Below are positions 42,439-50,777 of a stretch of DNA of 64,000 nucleotides, piece after piece; position 1 is the first letter of the stretch, and each line of letters opens with the position of its first letter. Source of the stretch: Mesorhizobium_B sp035998495 (GTDB lineage: Bacteria > Pseudomonadota > Alphaproteobacteria > Rhizobiales > Rhizobiaceae); assembly GCA_035998495.1 (NCBI GenBank), contig DASYHP010000077.1, positions 1 to 64,000 of the forward strand. Reading direction: 5' to 3'. Under the pieces are notes generated by a model. It did no database searches and was not told the DNA's origin. It saw only the letters and a list, made by a program, of their open reading frames with translations. Both the position numbers and the translations under genes were made by a program.

Positions 42439-43080
42439 TCAACCTTGCGCCCGGCAGTCGAGCTCGAGCTTCGTCGCGAAGATCTTGCTCATGTCGGTGC
42501 CCGTCGGGTCGGTGAAGAACTCTTCGGTCAGCGTCGCCTGGTTCTGGGCGATCACCTCGTCGGGGTCGGGCCGGATCACGGTTCGCGTGCAGGCGGCGGG
42601 GAGGTTCTCGACAGCCATCTGCTCGTCCTCTGCGAAGTCGATGGCCGTGTAGAAGGTCGGGTCATAGACGCCGAAGTCGACCTTGCCGTCGAGCTTGAGC
42701 GGCGCCTTGGGCGCGGATTCGAAGAGGATCACGAGCTGGTCGTTCTCGTAGTTGGCCATCATGATCGGCGGGGGGCTCATCTCGACATCCCTGCCATCGG
42801 CGGACACGAGCTGGAAATAGCCGAACTCGGCGAGCGAGGCCGCGACCGTGCTGCCGACCTCGTCGAGCTCGGCCTGGTCGAGCTGGAGGTCGGCGTTCTT
42901 GTCGAACTCCATCAGCACCGTCGAGGAGAACACGTCGTCGAAGCGCCAGAGGTGACGCAAGGCCGTCACCGCGCCGTCCGTCACCACCACGTCGAGCCGC
43001 GCCTCGGCGAACACATGGGGATGCGCCAGCGCCGCCATCGGAAGAAGAGCCAGGCCGGCCCCCAGAAGAATCGCCCGCAT
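42439..43080 (-). CDS. DUF1007 family periplasmic protein
   Basis: The 213-residue product has a signal peptide ending ALA, mature start HPHVFAEARLDVVV and LRHLWRFDDVFSS, then an acidic FDKNADLQLDQAELDE stretch that resembles a loop-helix metal site. DUF1007 proteins are regularly encoded beside NicO transporters and start the mature protein with an HPH motif that could coordinate metal. A metal-delivery or metal-sensing role is inference. No Zur, Nur or Fur-like box was recognised in the 84 bp upstream. Confidence 0.85.
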   Translation of the reverse strand: MRAILLGAGLALLPMAALAHPHVFAEARLDVVVTDGAVTALRHLWRFDDVFSSTVLMEFDKNADLQLDQAELDEVGSTVAASLAEFGYFQLVSADGRDVEMSPPPIMMANYENDQLVILFESAPKAPLKLDGKVDFGVYDPTFYTAIDFAEDEQMAVENLPAACTRTVIRPDPDEVIAQNQATLTEEFFTDPTGTDMSKIFATKLELDCRAQG

Positions 43081-43164
43081 GGAGAAAACAGCCCCGCCCG
43101 AAAGGAGTTTTGGGCAAACAGGAGGAAGCGGGCGAAATTGGGACGCGCACCCTCACGCACCCAC

Positions 43165-44073
43165 TCACGCCACGGCCGCCCCGTCCCGCTCCTTGAACCA
43201 GCGCGCCAGGAAATCGACCAACGCCCGCACCTTGGCGGGCAGGTAGCGGCGATGCGGATAGACGGCGAAGATGCCGCCGCCGTCCGGCATGAAATCGTCG
43301 AACAGGGTGACGAGCTGGCCCGACGCCAGCGCGGGCGCGGCCACGAAGTCGGGCAGGACGGCGAAGCCAAGGCCCGCCACCGCCGCCGCCCGGACGGCGA
43401 GCGGGCTGTTCACCTCGATAGGGCCGGACACGGAAACCGCGAAGTTTGGGCCGCCCGGTTCCTTGAAAGCCCAGTTGCCGAGCTGACGGCCGTTGGTGTC
43501 GACGATGCAGGGGTGGTTCGCAAGCTCACTGGGGTGAGCGGGCGCGCCACGCTCGGCGACGAGCGCCGGGCTCGCGCAGAGCCGAAGGCCGAAGGACCTC
43601 AGCTTGCGGGCGATCAGCGACGAGCTTTCCAGCCATGTGATGCGGATGGCGAGATCGAACCCTTCCTCCACGAGATCCACGAAACGGTCGTCGAGCCGCA
43701 CATCGAGCACGACGCCGGGATGGGCCTGGACGAAATCGACCAGCGCCTGGCCGATCGGCGCGTCGGCATAGGTGCGCGGCGCGGACAGTTTGATGCGGCC
43801 GCGCACGTCGCCGGACGAGTCGCGAACCACGTCCGCCAGGCTGTCGATCTCGCGCACGATCTCCACCGCCCGCCGGTAATAGGTATGGCCGGCTTCGGTG
43901 AGCGAAAACTGGCGCGTGGTGCGGTTGAGAAGCAAGGCGCCGACCTCGTCCTCCAGCTCGCGCACATACTTGCTGAGGAGCGCCTTGGAGCGGCCGCGCT
44001 TGCGTCCGGCTGCCGAAAAGCCCTCCGCCTCCACCACGTCGATGAAGGCGCGCATGCGCGTCAGCGTGTCCAC
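43165..44073 (-). CDS. LysR-family transcriptional regulator (CrgA/DsdC-like)
   Basis: The 302-residue product has the helix-turn-helix VEAEGFSAAGRKRGRSKALLSKYVRELE, then an effector domain with IKLSAPRTYADAPIGQALV and GFDLAIRITWLE. It starts at GTG 44073, preceded by GGAGGAG, 13 bp inside the 3' end of the amidase gene. A regulator translated from the tail of its probable target gene would be unusual for LysR, which is more often divergent; the overlap suggests one transcript. Confidence 0.88.
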   Translation of the reverse strand: MDTLTRMRAFIDVVEAEGFSAAGRKRGRSKALLSKYVRELEDEVGALLLNRTTRQFSLTEAGHTYYRRAVEIVREIDSLADVVRDSSGDVRGRIKLSAPRTYADAPIGQALVDFVQAHPGVVLDVRLDDRFVDLVEEGFDLAIRITWLESSSLIARKLRSFGLRLCASPALVAERGAPAHPSELANHPCIVDTNGRQLGNWAFKEPGGPNFAVSVSGPIEVNSPLAVRAAAVAGLGFAVLPDFVAAPALASGQLVTLFDDFMPDGGGIFAVYPHRRYLPAKVRALVDFLARWFKERDGAAVA

Positions 44074-45275
44074 GGCGCTCCTCCTTCGCTCTCCTCCAGC
44101 AGCCGGCGCCCCAGGCTCAGCAGCAGGCGCTCGCCGCCGGCGGGGCCGACGAGCGACAGGCCGAACGGCGCGCCGTCCACCTGGCCCAGCGGCAGCGAAA
44201 GCTGCGGCAGGCCCGACAGGCCGCCAAGGCACAAGAGCTTCAACGCCCGCTCGCGATAAGCGCCGAGCTCGTCGGCCGTGCTCGCGGCCAGCGGCGCGGG
44301 GCCGGGCGCGGTGGGCAGCGCCAGCACGCCGTCGGGACCGAGGCGTTCGGTCAAGGTCGTGCGGAAGGCGGCGCGGCGGTCGGTCTCAAAGCCGGCGGTC
44401 GCCTCGTCGATGGTCCGGCCGAAGGCGAAGCGCTCGGCCACGCTTGGCGACAGCTTGCGGTCGCCGCCGAGAATCCAGGCGCCGTGGACGCCCCAGGCCT
44501 CGAAGGCCTGCAGGCGGCGAAAGGACCAGTAGAGCTCGTCGAGCGCCACGGGCAGATCGACGGGCTTCGGCTCGCCAAGGAGTTCGGCGGCACGCGTGAG
44601 AAGCCGCCGCCATTCCGGCTGCGCGTCGGGCAGGACGAGCGCCTCCAGCGCCGCCATGCGCAGGAGCCGGATCGGGCGGGGCTCGGCGGCCGGAGCGCCA
44701 TCCTCCGAAAGCGCTGCCCAGCCCGCCTCCAGCACGCCCGCGTCGCGAGCGAACAGCCCGACCGTGTCGAAGGACGGCGCGAGTGGCATCACGCCGTCGA
44801 GCGGGATCCGTCCGTGCGTGGGCCTGAGCCCCAGGATGCCGCAGAAGCTCGCCGGCGCGCGCACCGAGCCGCCCGTGTCGGTGCCGAGCGCAAGGTCCGC
44901 CAGGCCGCCGCTCACGGCCGCGGCCGAGCCGGAAGAAGAGCCGCCGGTGATGCGATCCTTTGCCGCCGGGTTGATGGGCCGCGGGAAATGCTCGTTCATC
45001 CCGAACAGGGAAAAGGCGAGCTCGTCGGTCTGCGTCTTGCCGACCAAACCGGCTCCCGCGTCGAGCAACCGCGCCACGGCTGGCGCGTGGCGCTCGGCGA
45101 TCGCGCTTTGCGCGAGCTTGGCCGGATTGCCGCAGCCGGTGCGCCAGCCCTGCACGTCGAAGAGATCCTTCACCGCCAGCCTCGCGCCGCCAAGCGGCCC
45201 CGCCTTCGGTTCCGGCGGGGACAGGCAGGGCGGCGGGGCGAGAAAGGCGTTGAATGGGTCGGAAGAGACGATCAT
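44061..45275 (-). CDS. Amidase signature family hydrolase
   Basis: The 404-residue product has the Ser-cisSer-Lys triad: Lys in RLAVKDLFDV, the cis-serine in GGSSSGSAAAV and the nucleophile in GTDTGGSVRAPAS. Between and after these, FCGILGLRPTHGRIP and GLSGLPQLSLPLG fit the family. Members cleave amide bonds of small compounds (malonamate, allophanate, aryl amides); it lacks the long C-terminal domain of allophanate hydrolase. The substrate is unknown. The LysR gene overlaps its end. Confidence 0.9.
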   Translation of the reverse strand: MIVSSDPFNAFLAPPPCLSPPEPKAGPLGGARLAVKDLFDVQGWRTGCGNPAKLAQSAIAERHAPAVARLLDAGAGLVGKTQTDELAFSLFGMNEHFPRPINPAAKDRITGGSSSGSAAAVSGGLADLALGTDTGGSVRAPASFCGILGLRPTHGRIPLDGVMPLAPSFDTVGLFARDAGVLEAGWAALSEDGAPAAEPRPIRLLRMAALEALVLPDAQPEWRRLLTRAAELLGEPKPVDLPVALDELYWSFRRLQAFEAWGVHGAWILGGDRKLSPSVAERFAFGRTIDEATAGFETDRRAAFRTTLTERLGPDGVLALPTAPGPAPLAASTADELGAYRERALKLLCLGGLSGLPQLSLPLGQVDGAPFGLSLVGPAGGERLLLSLGRRLLEESEGGAPWTR

Positions 45276-45379
45276 CGGCGGATTTCGACCTTCTGCCGCG
45301 GCCCCCGATTTTTCAAGCGCGACCCCGATTTTCATTGATCCCGCCCACGGGATTCCTTATATGCCGGTCAGCCCATAGT

Positions 45380-45808
45380 CGCACGTGCCGATCGGGCGTC
45401 CGCCGCTCCCTCGAATGGTGAGGAAGACGGCAAGGTACCTGGACCTAACCGATCCAGTCGCTTCCCCGGCCAATCGGGACAAGCGAGGACGCTTTCAAGC
45501 AACGACGGTGAGGGCCTTTCTGGTGTCGTCCGGTCGTCCATAGACCGGGGTTACTGAAGAGGCACACCTTCATTGCCGGCAGTGCGGATGGTTCTCCATC
45601 CAAGCCAAGGCAGACAAAGCGGACCGACGCTCAGATTCCATCTGGGATAGGTCCATCGCCGCGAGGCGGATTCTTGCTGCGCCGGGGTCTCCACCGGCTG
45701 GTGCCGCAACGATCACGCTTCGCCTTTGTCCAACTGCGGGAAGAGCGCGTCCGGCGCGGCCCGCGAGCTTTTTTGCGCGCGAAAATTCGCGCGGGATGGA
45801 GCCCTGCC
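45380..45808 (+). promoter_or_regulatory. speF-type leader RNA upstream of ornithine decarboxylase
   Basis: More than 400 nt of gene-free, structured sequence precedes the decarboxylase. Rfam holds an alphaproteobacterial speF motif upstream of exactly this gene in Hyphomicrobiales, and the stretch GGCAAGGTACCTGGACCTAA to ACGCTTTCAAGC (45428-45500) looks like what I recall of it. Several helices can be drawn, for example GGACC around 45441 with GGTCC-like complements, and CCGGTCGTCCATAGACCGG at 45530-45548. The leader probably tunes decarboxylase expression to polyamine or ornithine level. Boundaries are approximate. Confidence 0.55.
45415..45543 (+). CDS. Candidate leader peptide ORF inside the speF-type leader
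   Basis: ATG 45415 opens a 42-codon frame, MVRKTARYLDLTDPVASPAN, then RDKRGRFQATTVRAFLVSSG, RP and TAG. It is rich in Arg and Lys (11 of 42). Third-position GC is about 62%, well below that of the real genes here, so it is not an ordinary protein gene, and no clear ribosome site precedes it. It lies within the most structured part of the leader. In gamma-proteobacteria the unrelated peptide SpeFL senses ornithine by ribosome stalling; a parallel here is hypothesis only. Confidence 0.3.
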   Translation: MVRKTARYLDLTDPVASPANRDKRGRFQATTVRAFLVSSGRP

Positions 45809-46942
45809 ATGACCACCCAGCGTGTCCTCGACTTCCTGGCCGCCCGCCCCCATGACGGCCCCTGTCTCGTGGTGGACCTCGACGTCGTGCGCGACAACTT
45901 TTTCGCGTTCGAGCGGGCGCTGCCGGATTCCAAGATCTTCTACGCCGTGAAGGCCAATCCCGCGCCGGAGATTCTCTCGCTTCTGGCAGGCCTCGGCTCG
46001 TGCTTCGACACGGCGTCCGTGCGCGAGATCGAGCTGGCGCTCGAGGCCGGCGCGTCACCTGACCGCATCTCGTTCGGCAACACCATCAAGAAGGAGCGCG
46101 ACATTTCTCGCGCGCATCAGCTTGGCGTGCGCCTGTTCGCGGTTGACTGTGAGGAAGAGGTCGAGAAGGTGGCCCGTGCCGCGCCCGGTGCGCGTGTGTT
46201 CTGCCGCGTGCTCACCTCCGGCGAGGGCGCGGAATGGCCGCTCTCGCGAAAATTCGGCTGCGTGCCCGAAATGGCCGCCGACGTGCTTCGCCACGCCCAT
46301 GCGCTCGGCCTCGACGCCTATGGCGTCTCCTTCCATGTCGGCTCGCAGCAGACGCGGCTTGAGGCCTGGGATGGCGCACTCGCTGACGCGCGAAAAGTGT
46401 TCGAGACGCTCGCCGACGAGGGCATCGTGCTGCGCATGGTCAACATGGGCGGCGGCTTTCCCACCCGCTACCTGCGCGACGTGCCGGCGGCGGAAGCCTA
46501 TGGCCAAGCGATTTTCTCCGCGCTGCGCAAGCATTTCGGCAACCGCATCCCGGAAACCATCATCGAGCCGGGCCGCGGCATGGTGGGCAGTGCCGGCACG
46601 ATCCGCGCCGAGGTGGTGCTGGTGTCCAGGAAGTCGGCCGACGACAAGCTGCGCTGGATCTATCTGGATATCGGCAAGTTCGGCGGCCTGGCGGAGACCA
46701 TGGACGAGGCGATCCGCTATCCGATCGTCACGCCGCATGACGGCGACGAGACCGCCCCTTGCGTGCTCGCCGGCCCGACCTGCGATTCGGCGGACGTGCT
46801 CTACGAGAAGGCACCCTACCCCTTGCCGCTCTCGCTGACGGTGGGCGACGAGGTGCTGATCGAAGGCACGGGCGCCTACACCACGACCTATGCGTCGGTC
46901 GCCTTCAACGGCTTCGAGCCGCTCCGATCCCATGTGATCTGA
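45809..46942 (+). CDS. odc: Ornithine decarboxylase, type III PLP fold
   Basis: The 377-residue product has the PLP lysine in FYAVKANPAPEIL, the HVGSQQ segment, the phosphate-binding GGGFP, EPGRGMVGSAG and the C-terminal substrate motif GPTCDSADVLY (catalytic Cys and Asp from the partner subunit). This is the eukaryotic-like alanine-racemase-fold decarboxylase found in Hyphomicrobiales; some members also accept lysine. It makes putrescine, the substrate of the homospermidine synthase encoded at 60190-61632. GGATGGAG precedes ATG 45809. Confidence 0.92.
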   Translation: MTTQRVLDFLAARPHDGPCLVVDLDVVRDNFFAFERALPDSKIFYAVKANPAPEILSLLAGLGSCFDTASVREIELALEAGASPDRISFGNTIKKERDISRAHQLGVRLFAVDCEEEVEKVARAAPGARVFCRVLTSGEGAEWPLSRKFGCVPEMAADVLRHAHALGLDAYGVSFHVGSQQTRLEAWDGALADARKVFETLADEGIVLRMVNMGGGFPTRYLRDVPAAEAYGQAIFSALRKHFGNRIPETIIEPGRGMVGSAGTIRAEVVLVSRKSADDKLRWIYLDIGKFGGLAETMDEAIRYPIVTPHDGDETAPCVLAGPTCDSADVLYEKAPYPLPLSLTVGDEVLIEGTGAYTTTYASVAFNGFEPLRSHVI

Positions 46943-47051
46943 GGCTTTTCGGGCGGGAGTCTTCTCCCGCCCGGCCTCAAGCCAGAACCCCGCCGCAAGC
47001 CTCGTGTTTGCAGCGGTCGCTCCCCTTTGCTCTGGTTCCGGGTTCACGATC

Positions 47052-47606
47052 ATGGACCTCCTGCCTCAACCCTCCACTTTCACCGTCAGCGCCGAGCGGC
47101 CGGGCGATGCGTCGCGCCGCGAAAACCTGCTCGACCGCGCGATGGGCCGCCGCCGCAAGCTGAAATCCTCAGAAAAGCTGCGTCGCGGCCGGCTGCCTTC
47201 GCCGGGACTGGCCCTGGCCGCCCGCGACGACACGGGCCGGCTCGTCGGCACCGTGCGGCTGTGGGATGTTTCTCTCGGCGAAGGAGGCGCACCCGCGCTG
47301 CTGCTCGGCCCGCTCGCGGTGGAGCCCTCCCTGAAACGCGCGGGCATCGGCTCAGGCCCTATGCGCAAGGCCATCGCTGAGGCGCGCCGGCTCGGGCACA
47401 AAGCCATCCTGCTCGTGGGCGACGCGCCCTATTACGCGCGCTTCGGCTTTTCCGCGCAGAAGACGGGCCGGTTCGCCATGCCCGGCCCCTACGAGCGCGA
47501 GCGGTTCCTGGCGCTGGAACTCGAGGGGGGCGCGCTGGACAATGCCGCCGGTGTGCTCAAACCCGCGGGCCGCAAGGCGCGGGAGGGGCTGAGAGCGGCG
47601 GCTTGA
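47052..47606 (+). CDS. GNAT N-acetyltransferase (YhbS-like)
   Basis: The 184-residue product has LALAARDDTGRLVGTVRLWDV, LLGPLAVEPSLKRAGIGSGPM (acetyl-CoA loop R-x-x-G-I-G-S/G) and ILLVGDAPYYARFGFSA, diagnostic of the YhbS branch. It follows odc by 109 bp in the same direction, an arrangement often seen in this order, and could acetylate a polyamine or act independently. Confidence 0.85.
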   Translation: MDLLPQPSTFTVSAERPGDASRRENLLDRAMGRRRKLKSSEKLRRGRLPSPGLALAARDDTGRLVGTVRLWDVSLGEGGAPALLLGPLAVEPSLKRAGIGSGPMRKAIAEARRLGHKAILLVGDAPYYARFGFSAQKTGRFAMPGPYERERFLALELEGGALDNAAGVLKPAGRKAREGLRAAA

Positions 47607-47609
47607 AGC

Positions 47610-48356
47610 CTATCCACGCCCCACGAAGGGCATGTTGGTGGCCATGACCGTCATGGTCAGCACATTGGCGTCGAGCGGCAGGCCGGCCATGAAAACCACG
47701 GCTTCGGCCACGCGGGCGACGTCCATTGTGGGCTCGATTGCGAACCGGCCGTCGGCCTGCGGCACGCCGCGCGTCATGGGCGCGGCCATCTCCGTCAAGG
47801 CATTGCCGATGTCGATCTGTCCGCAGGCGATGGAAAAAGGCCGGCCGTCGAGCGCGAGGCTCTTGGTCAGCCCCGTCACAGCATGCTTGGTGGCTGTGTA
47901 GGCGATCGAACCGGGCCGCGGCGCGTGCGCCGACACCGAGCCGTTGTTGATGATGCGCCCGCCCTGGGGGTTCTGCGTCCGCATCTGCCGGAAGGCGGCT
48001 CGGGCGCACAGGAACGCGCCAGTCAGGTTCACGGCGACGATGCGGTTCCAGTCGTCGGGCGACACCTCGTCGGGCAGGGTGGAAGGCAGCGACGCGCCCG
48101 CATTGTTGAAGAGAAGATCGACGCGCCCGAATTCTTCCGCCGCCCGTGCGAAGGCATCGTCCACGTCGCTCGCATCCGTCACGTCGGCGGGAACGACCAG
48201 CACCCGGTCGAGGTCCTGCGCCGTTTCGCGGAGCGGCGCCTCGCGCCGCCCGACCAGGACTACGCGCCAGCCCGCTTGGTGCAGCGCCCTTGCGGCCGCC
48301 CGTCCGATGCCCGTCCCTGCGCCCGTGACCAGTGCGACGCCCTGACCATCCGCCAT
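47610..48356 (-). CDS. Short-chain dehydrogenase/reductase
   Basis: The 248-residue product has TGAGTGIGRAAA, ADVTDASDVD, NNAGAS, catalytic Ser in NNGSVSAHAP and YTATKHAVTG (Tyr, Lys). The C-terminal part (TEMAAPMTRGVPQADGRF and MTVMATNMPFVGRG) is that of a group of uncharacterised rhizobial SDRs. It converges on the GNAT gene with 3 bp between the stops. The substrate is unknown. Confidence 0.88.
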   Translation of the reverse strand: MADGQGVALVTGAGTGIGRAAARALHQAGWRVVLVGRREAPLRETAQDLDRVLVVPADVTDASDVDDAFARAAEEFGRVDLLFNNAGASLPSTLPDEVSPDDWNRIVAVNLTGAFLCARAAFRQMRTQNPQGGRIINNGSVSAHAPRPGSIAYTATKHAVTGLTKSLALDGRPFSIACGQIDIGNALTEMAAPMTRGVPQADGRFAIEPTMDVARVAEAVVFMAGLPLDANVLTMTVMATNMPFVGRG

Positions 48357-48411
48357 GCCCGTTCTCCCGTGCCGATCGGCGCACGGGTAAGGGAGCGACG
48401 GGAAAAGCGCA

Positions 48412-48442
48412 AAGAAAAAGGGCGGCTGATCTGCTGCCGCCC
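48412..48442 (-). terminator. Rho-independent terminator after the 48535-49383 gene
   Basis: On the minus strand GGGCGGC (48442-48436) and GCCGCCC (48426-48420) form a stem around a 9-nt loop and are followed by TTTTTCTTT. It lies 93 bp after the membrane-protein stop and 56 bp before the SDR gene start, so it separates the two transcripts. Confidence 0.85.
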
Positions 48443-48534
48443 TATCCAGATCGTGCTTGGGAGGAGGAAAGCCGATCCGATAAGGAGAGACTGCGCCTCG
48501 ATCATTAACGAAAGGTAAACCGCTCGATTTTTCT

Positions 48535-49383
48535 TCAAAGGAACGGCAAAAAGGGCCTTCCGCTCAGCGCCTCGGCGAAGGCATAGGCGACCAGCCCGAC
48601 ATAAACCGCCGAAAACAGCCAGACGGGGCGCGTGCGCGCGCCGCCCCAGACCCATGCCGACACGAGGCCGAAGGCGGGCACGAAATGCATGGCGTGGGTG
48701 GCGAAGAAGTGCGGCACCCGCAGGTCGCCGTGCTCGCGCGACCAGCCCATGAGGAACAAGCCGTTGGCGCCCTCCGCCCCTGCCGCGGCTCCGACCGCAT
48801 GGCCGCCCGACGCGCTCATGAAGCCGGCGGTGATCAAGGTGAGGGGCAGCACGAGCGCGAGCCCCAGGACGAGCGAGAGATGAAGGACCGGCGCAAGCCC
48901 CATGCGCGGGTTGCGCGCGATGCCCCAGGCATAGAACGCGCTGATCGAGGTGAGCAGTACGGCGAGCAGGCCCATGAGGTTGTAGATGGCCTGCCCCGTG
49001 GGCGTTGCGTTGAAATGCGAGGCCGTGCCGAGCGCGGCGGCAGCGCCGATCCAGGCGAGCTCGAGCACGATGGCGAGCGCCACCGCGCCGCTATACAGGC
49101 GATAGCCACGCCGGGCCGTGAGCCCCGCAGGCAGGAAACGCGCGAAAAAGGCGAGGGTGAGCGCGTAGGTGAGAAGCGCAAGCTCGAACTTCCAAGGCTT
49201 CTGCCAGACCGAGACTCCCCCGAACAAGCGGTCGTCCAGAAGCGCCGCCAGGGCCGTGAGCGGCATCAATGACAGGATCAGGACGGAGAGGCCGAACAGG
49301 ATCGGCTCGTCGCGCCGGAGTTCTTCCACGATTCCGCGGAGCCGAGGCGGGGCGGGGAAGAAAGGCGCAGCCTGGACGGACAT
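48535..49383 (-). CDS. Polytopic membrane protein, unrecognised
   Basis: The 282-residue product has about seven or eight membrane helices (for example ILFGLSVLILSLMPLTALAAL and GYRLYSGAVALAIVLELAWI). Conserved-looking polar positions are SVWQKPWKFE, HFNATP, SREHGDLRVPHFFATHAMHF and SAWVWGG. Histidines inside helices (FFATHAMHFVP) could bind heme or metal. It starts 28 bp after the ABA4-like gene on the same strand, so the two form an operon under the divergent TetR regulator. The family name is not known to me. Confidence 0.75.
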   Translation of the reverse strand: MSVQAAPFFPAPPRLRGIVEELRRDEPILFGLSVLILSLMPLTALAALLDDRLFGGVSVWQKPWKFELALLTYALTLAFFARFLPAGLTARRGYRLYSGAVALAIVLELAWIGAAAALGTASHFNATPTGQAIYNLMGLLAVLLTSISAFYAWGIARNPRMGLAPVLHLSLVLGLALVLPLTLITAGFMSASGGHAVGAAAGAEGANGLFLMGWSREHGDLRVPHFFATHAMHFVPAFGLVSAWVWGGARTRPVWLFSAVYVGLVAYAFAEALSGRPFLPFL

Positions 49384-49410
49384 GGGGAAGACTCCGGGGT
49401 CGGGCGGGGA

Positions 49411-49842
49411 TCAGGCGGCGAGAGCCATCGAACGCGACCGGGCGAGCCGGAGCACGAAGAACAGAAGCAGGCCGGCGGGCCCGAACAGGAAGGTGAGCGG
49501 CAGGCAGGGCAGCACGAGCCAGAAGGGCATTCCGGTTCGGCGGCCCTCGCGAGTGATCCAGGCGCCGATGAAAAGGTCGAAGGCGAGATAATGGATCCAG
49601 CCGGCCAGGAGCAGTTCGCGGGTCTGAAAGAGCTGCGCCACCTCGTCGAGGCTACCGAAGCCGCCTTGGCCGCTTCCCCAGTATGCGACGATCAGGCCGG
49701 CATAGGCGGCGGACAGGAGAAGCGGCACGAGCAGGCCTGCCACGGCGTCAGCAAATTTTGGCAGGACCGGACTGGCGAGCAGCGCGGCCCAGCCGACTAG
49801 CGCCAGCGTTCCGGCGAGGCTGAAAAGGATATCGGGGCTCAT
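49411..49842 (-). CDS. ABA4-like (DUF4281) membrane protein
   Basis: The 143-residue product has four membrane helices, with WGSGQGGFGSLDEVAQLFQ between helices 2 and 3 and ELLLAGWIHYLAFDLFIGAW, the signature of ABA4-like proteins (ABA4 of plants acts in neoxanthin synthesis). The bacterial role is unknown; several are near carotenoid genes, but none are seen here. It heads a two-gene operon with the polytopic membrane protein and faces the TetR gene across a 129-bp interval. Confidence 0.82.
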   Translation of the reverse strand: MSPDILFSLAGTLALVGWAALLASPVLPKFADAVAGLLVPLLLSAAYAGLIVAYWGSGQGGFGSLDEVAQLFQTRELLLAGWIHYLAFDLFIGAWITREGRRTGMPFWLVLPCLPLTFLFGPAGLLLFFVLRLARSRSMALAA

Positions 49843-49887
49843 GGCGCGCTCCTGTTTTGCCACCGCATCGCTTCTTGCCCTCGCATC

Positions 49888-49922
49888 TTTACAGTGTCAA
49901 CATATATCTTGACGTTGTCAAG
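49888..49922. promoter_or_regulatory. Likely TetR operator between the divergent genes
   Basis: CTTGACGTTGTCAAG (49908-49922) is a perfect 6-bp inverted repeat with a 3-base spacer. An overlapping second arm, GTCAACATATATCTTGAC (about 49896-49913), is also symmetrical. The AT-rich CATATAT and TTGACG could supply promoter elements. The position between the ABA4-like operon and tetR suggests that the regulator represses both directions. Confidence 0.6.
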
Positions 49923-49971
49923 CAGACGGTTTGCTGACAGGAGACGCAGCTTCAGCAGGAAGAGTTCTGGC

Positions 49972-50601
49972 GTGGTGAAAGAAACAGCAGAGCGCGACCG
50001 TTACCATCACGGCGATCTTCGGGCGGCACTGCTCGCGGCGGCCGAGACGGAACTGTCGGAAAAGGGCGTGGAAGGTTTCACGCTGCGCGGCTGCGCCAAG
50101 CGCGCGGGCGTCAGCCACGCCGCGCCCGCGCATCATTTCGGCGACGCGGACGGGCTGCTGACAGCCCTGGCCGCGGAGGGCTTTCAGCGGTTCACCTGGG
50201 CCATGCGCACGCGCCAGGCCATGGCGCCGAAAGGCGGCTGGACGCCGCTGGAAGCGGCGGGGCTCGGCTATCTCGATTTTTCCGCCGCGAACCCCGCGAT
50301 GTTTCGGCTGATGTTCTCGTCCGCACGGCCGCGTTTCGACGATCCTTCGCTCAGCCCGGCGGCGGAGGAGGCGTTCGGCGTGCTGGTGGAGGCGGTGACG
50401 GACGCGCGCGGCGCGAACCCGTGGGCCGACGCCCAAGGGCCGGCCGATGTGGCCGCGGCCTGGGCCCTGGCGCATGGGATGGCCGACCTGCTCATGTCGG
50501 GCCGACTCAAGTTTCTGAACGTCGAGGCCGGCCCGCAGCGTGACAAGGTGCTGGCCGGCGTCCTGGCGCGGTTGCTGCTGGAGGCGCCGTCGGCGTCTTG
50601 A
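49972..50601 (+). CDS. TetR-family transcriptional regulator
   Basis: The product (about 209 residues) has the N-terminal helix-turn-helix RYHHGDLRAALLAAAETELS and FTLRGCAKRAGVSHAAPAHHFGD, in the typical YHHGDLR subgroup, then a ligand domain with FSAANPAMFRLMFSSARP. It starts at GTG 49972 or 49975 after CAGGAAGAG. It probably represses the divergent ABA4-like operon and itself through the palindrome upstream. The ligand is unknown. Confidence 0.9.
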   Translation: MVKETAERDRYHHGDLRAALLAAAETELSEKGVEGFTLRGCAKRAGVSHAAPAHHFGDADGLLTALAAEGFQRFTWAMRTRQAMAPKGGWTPLEAAGLGYLDFSAANPAMFRLMFSSARPRFDDPSLSPAAEEAFGVLVEAVTDARGANPWADAQGPADVAAAWALAHGMADLLMSGRLKFLNVEAGPQRDKVLAGVLARLLLEAPSAS

Positions 50602-50631
50602 AGCGACGCGATGTCAACCTTTAGCCGCCGG

Positions 50632-50770
50632 CCCCCTCCACCACGCTTCGCGTGGTTCCATAGCCCTCCGCATGGCGCCGGGCGTTCAGAGCTCGGAAAG
50701 CCACCCTGTGTGGCTTTCCGCCGGCCTGCGGCCGTCACTCCTCACCCCCCGCGTCGCAGGGGAGGATCCA
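50632..50770. repeat. Intergenic repeat cluster with hairpins
   Basis: CCACGCTTCGCGTGG (50641-50655) and GGAAAGCCACCCTGTGTGGCTTTCC (50695-50719) are strong palindromes. CCCCTCCACCACGCTTCGCG-type units are frequent in alphaproteobacterial intergenic DNA. Convergent tetR and DUF533 genes flank them, so they may also act as bidirectional terminators. Confidence 0.6.
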
Positions 50771-50777
50771 CGGCGGA

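Noticed and set aside
41403..43164. Metal-regulator (Zur, Nur or Fur) box before the DUF1007-NicO pair
   Set aside because: The 84 bp upstream of DUF1007 contain no clear palindrome of these types.
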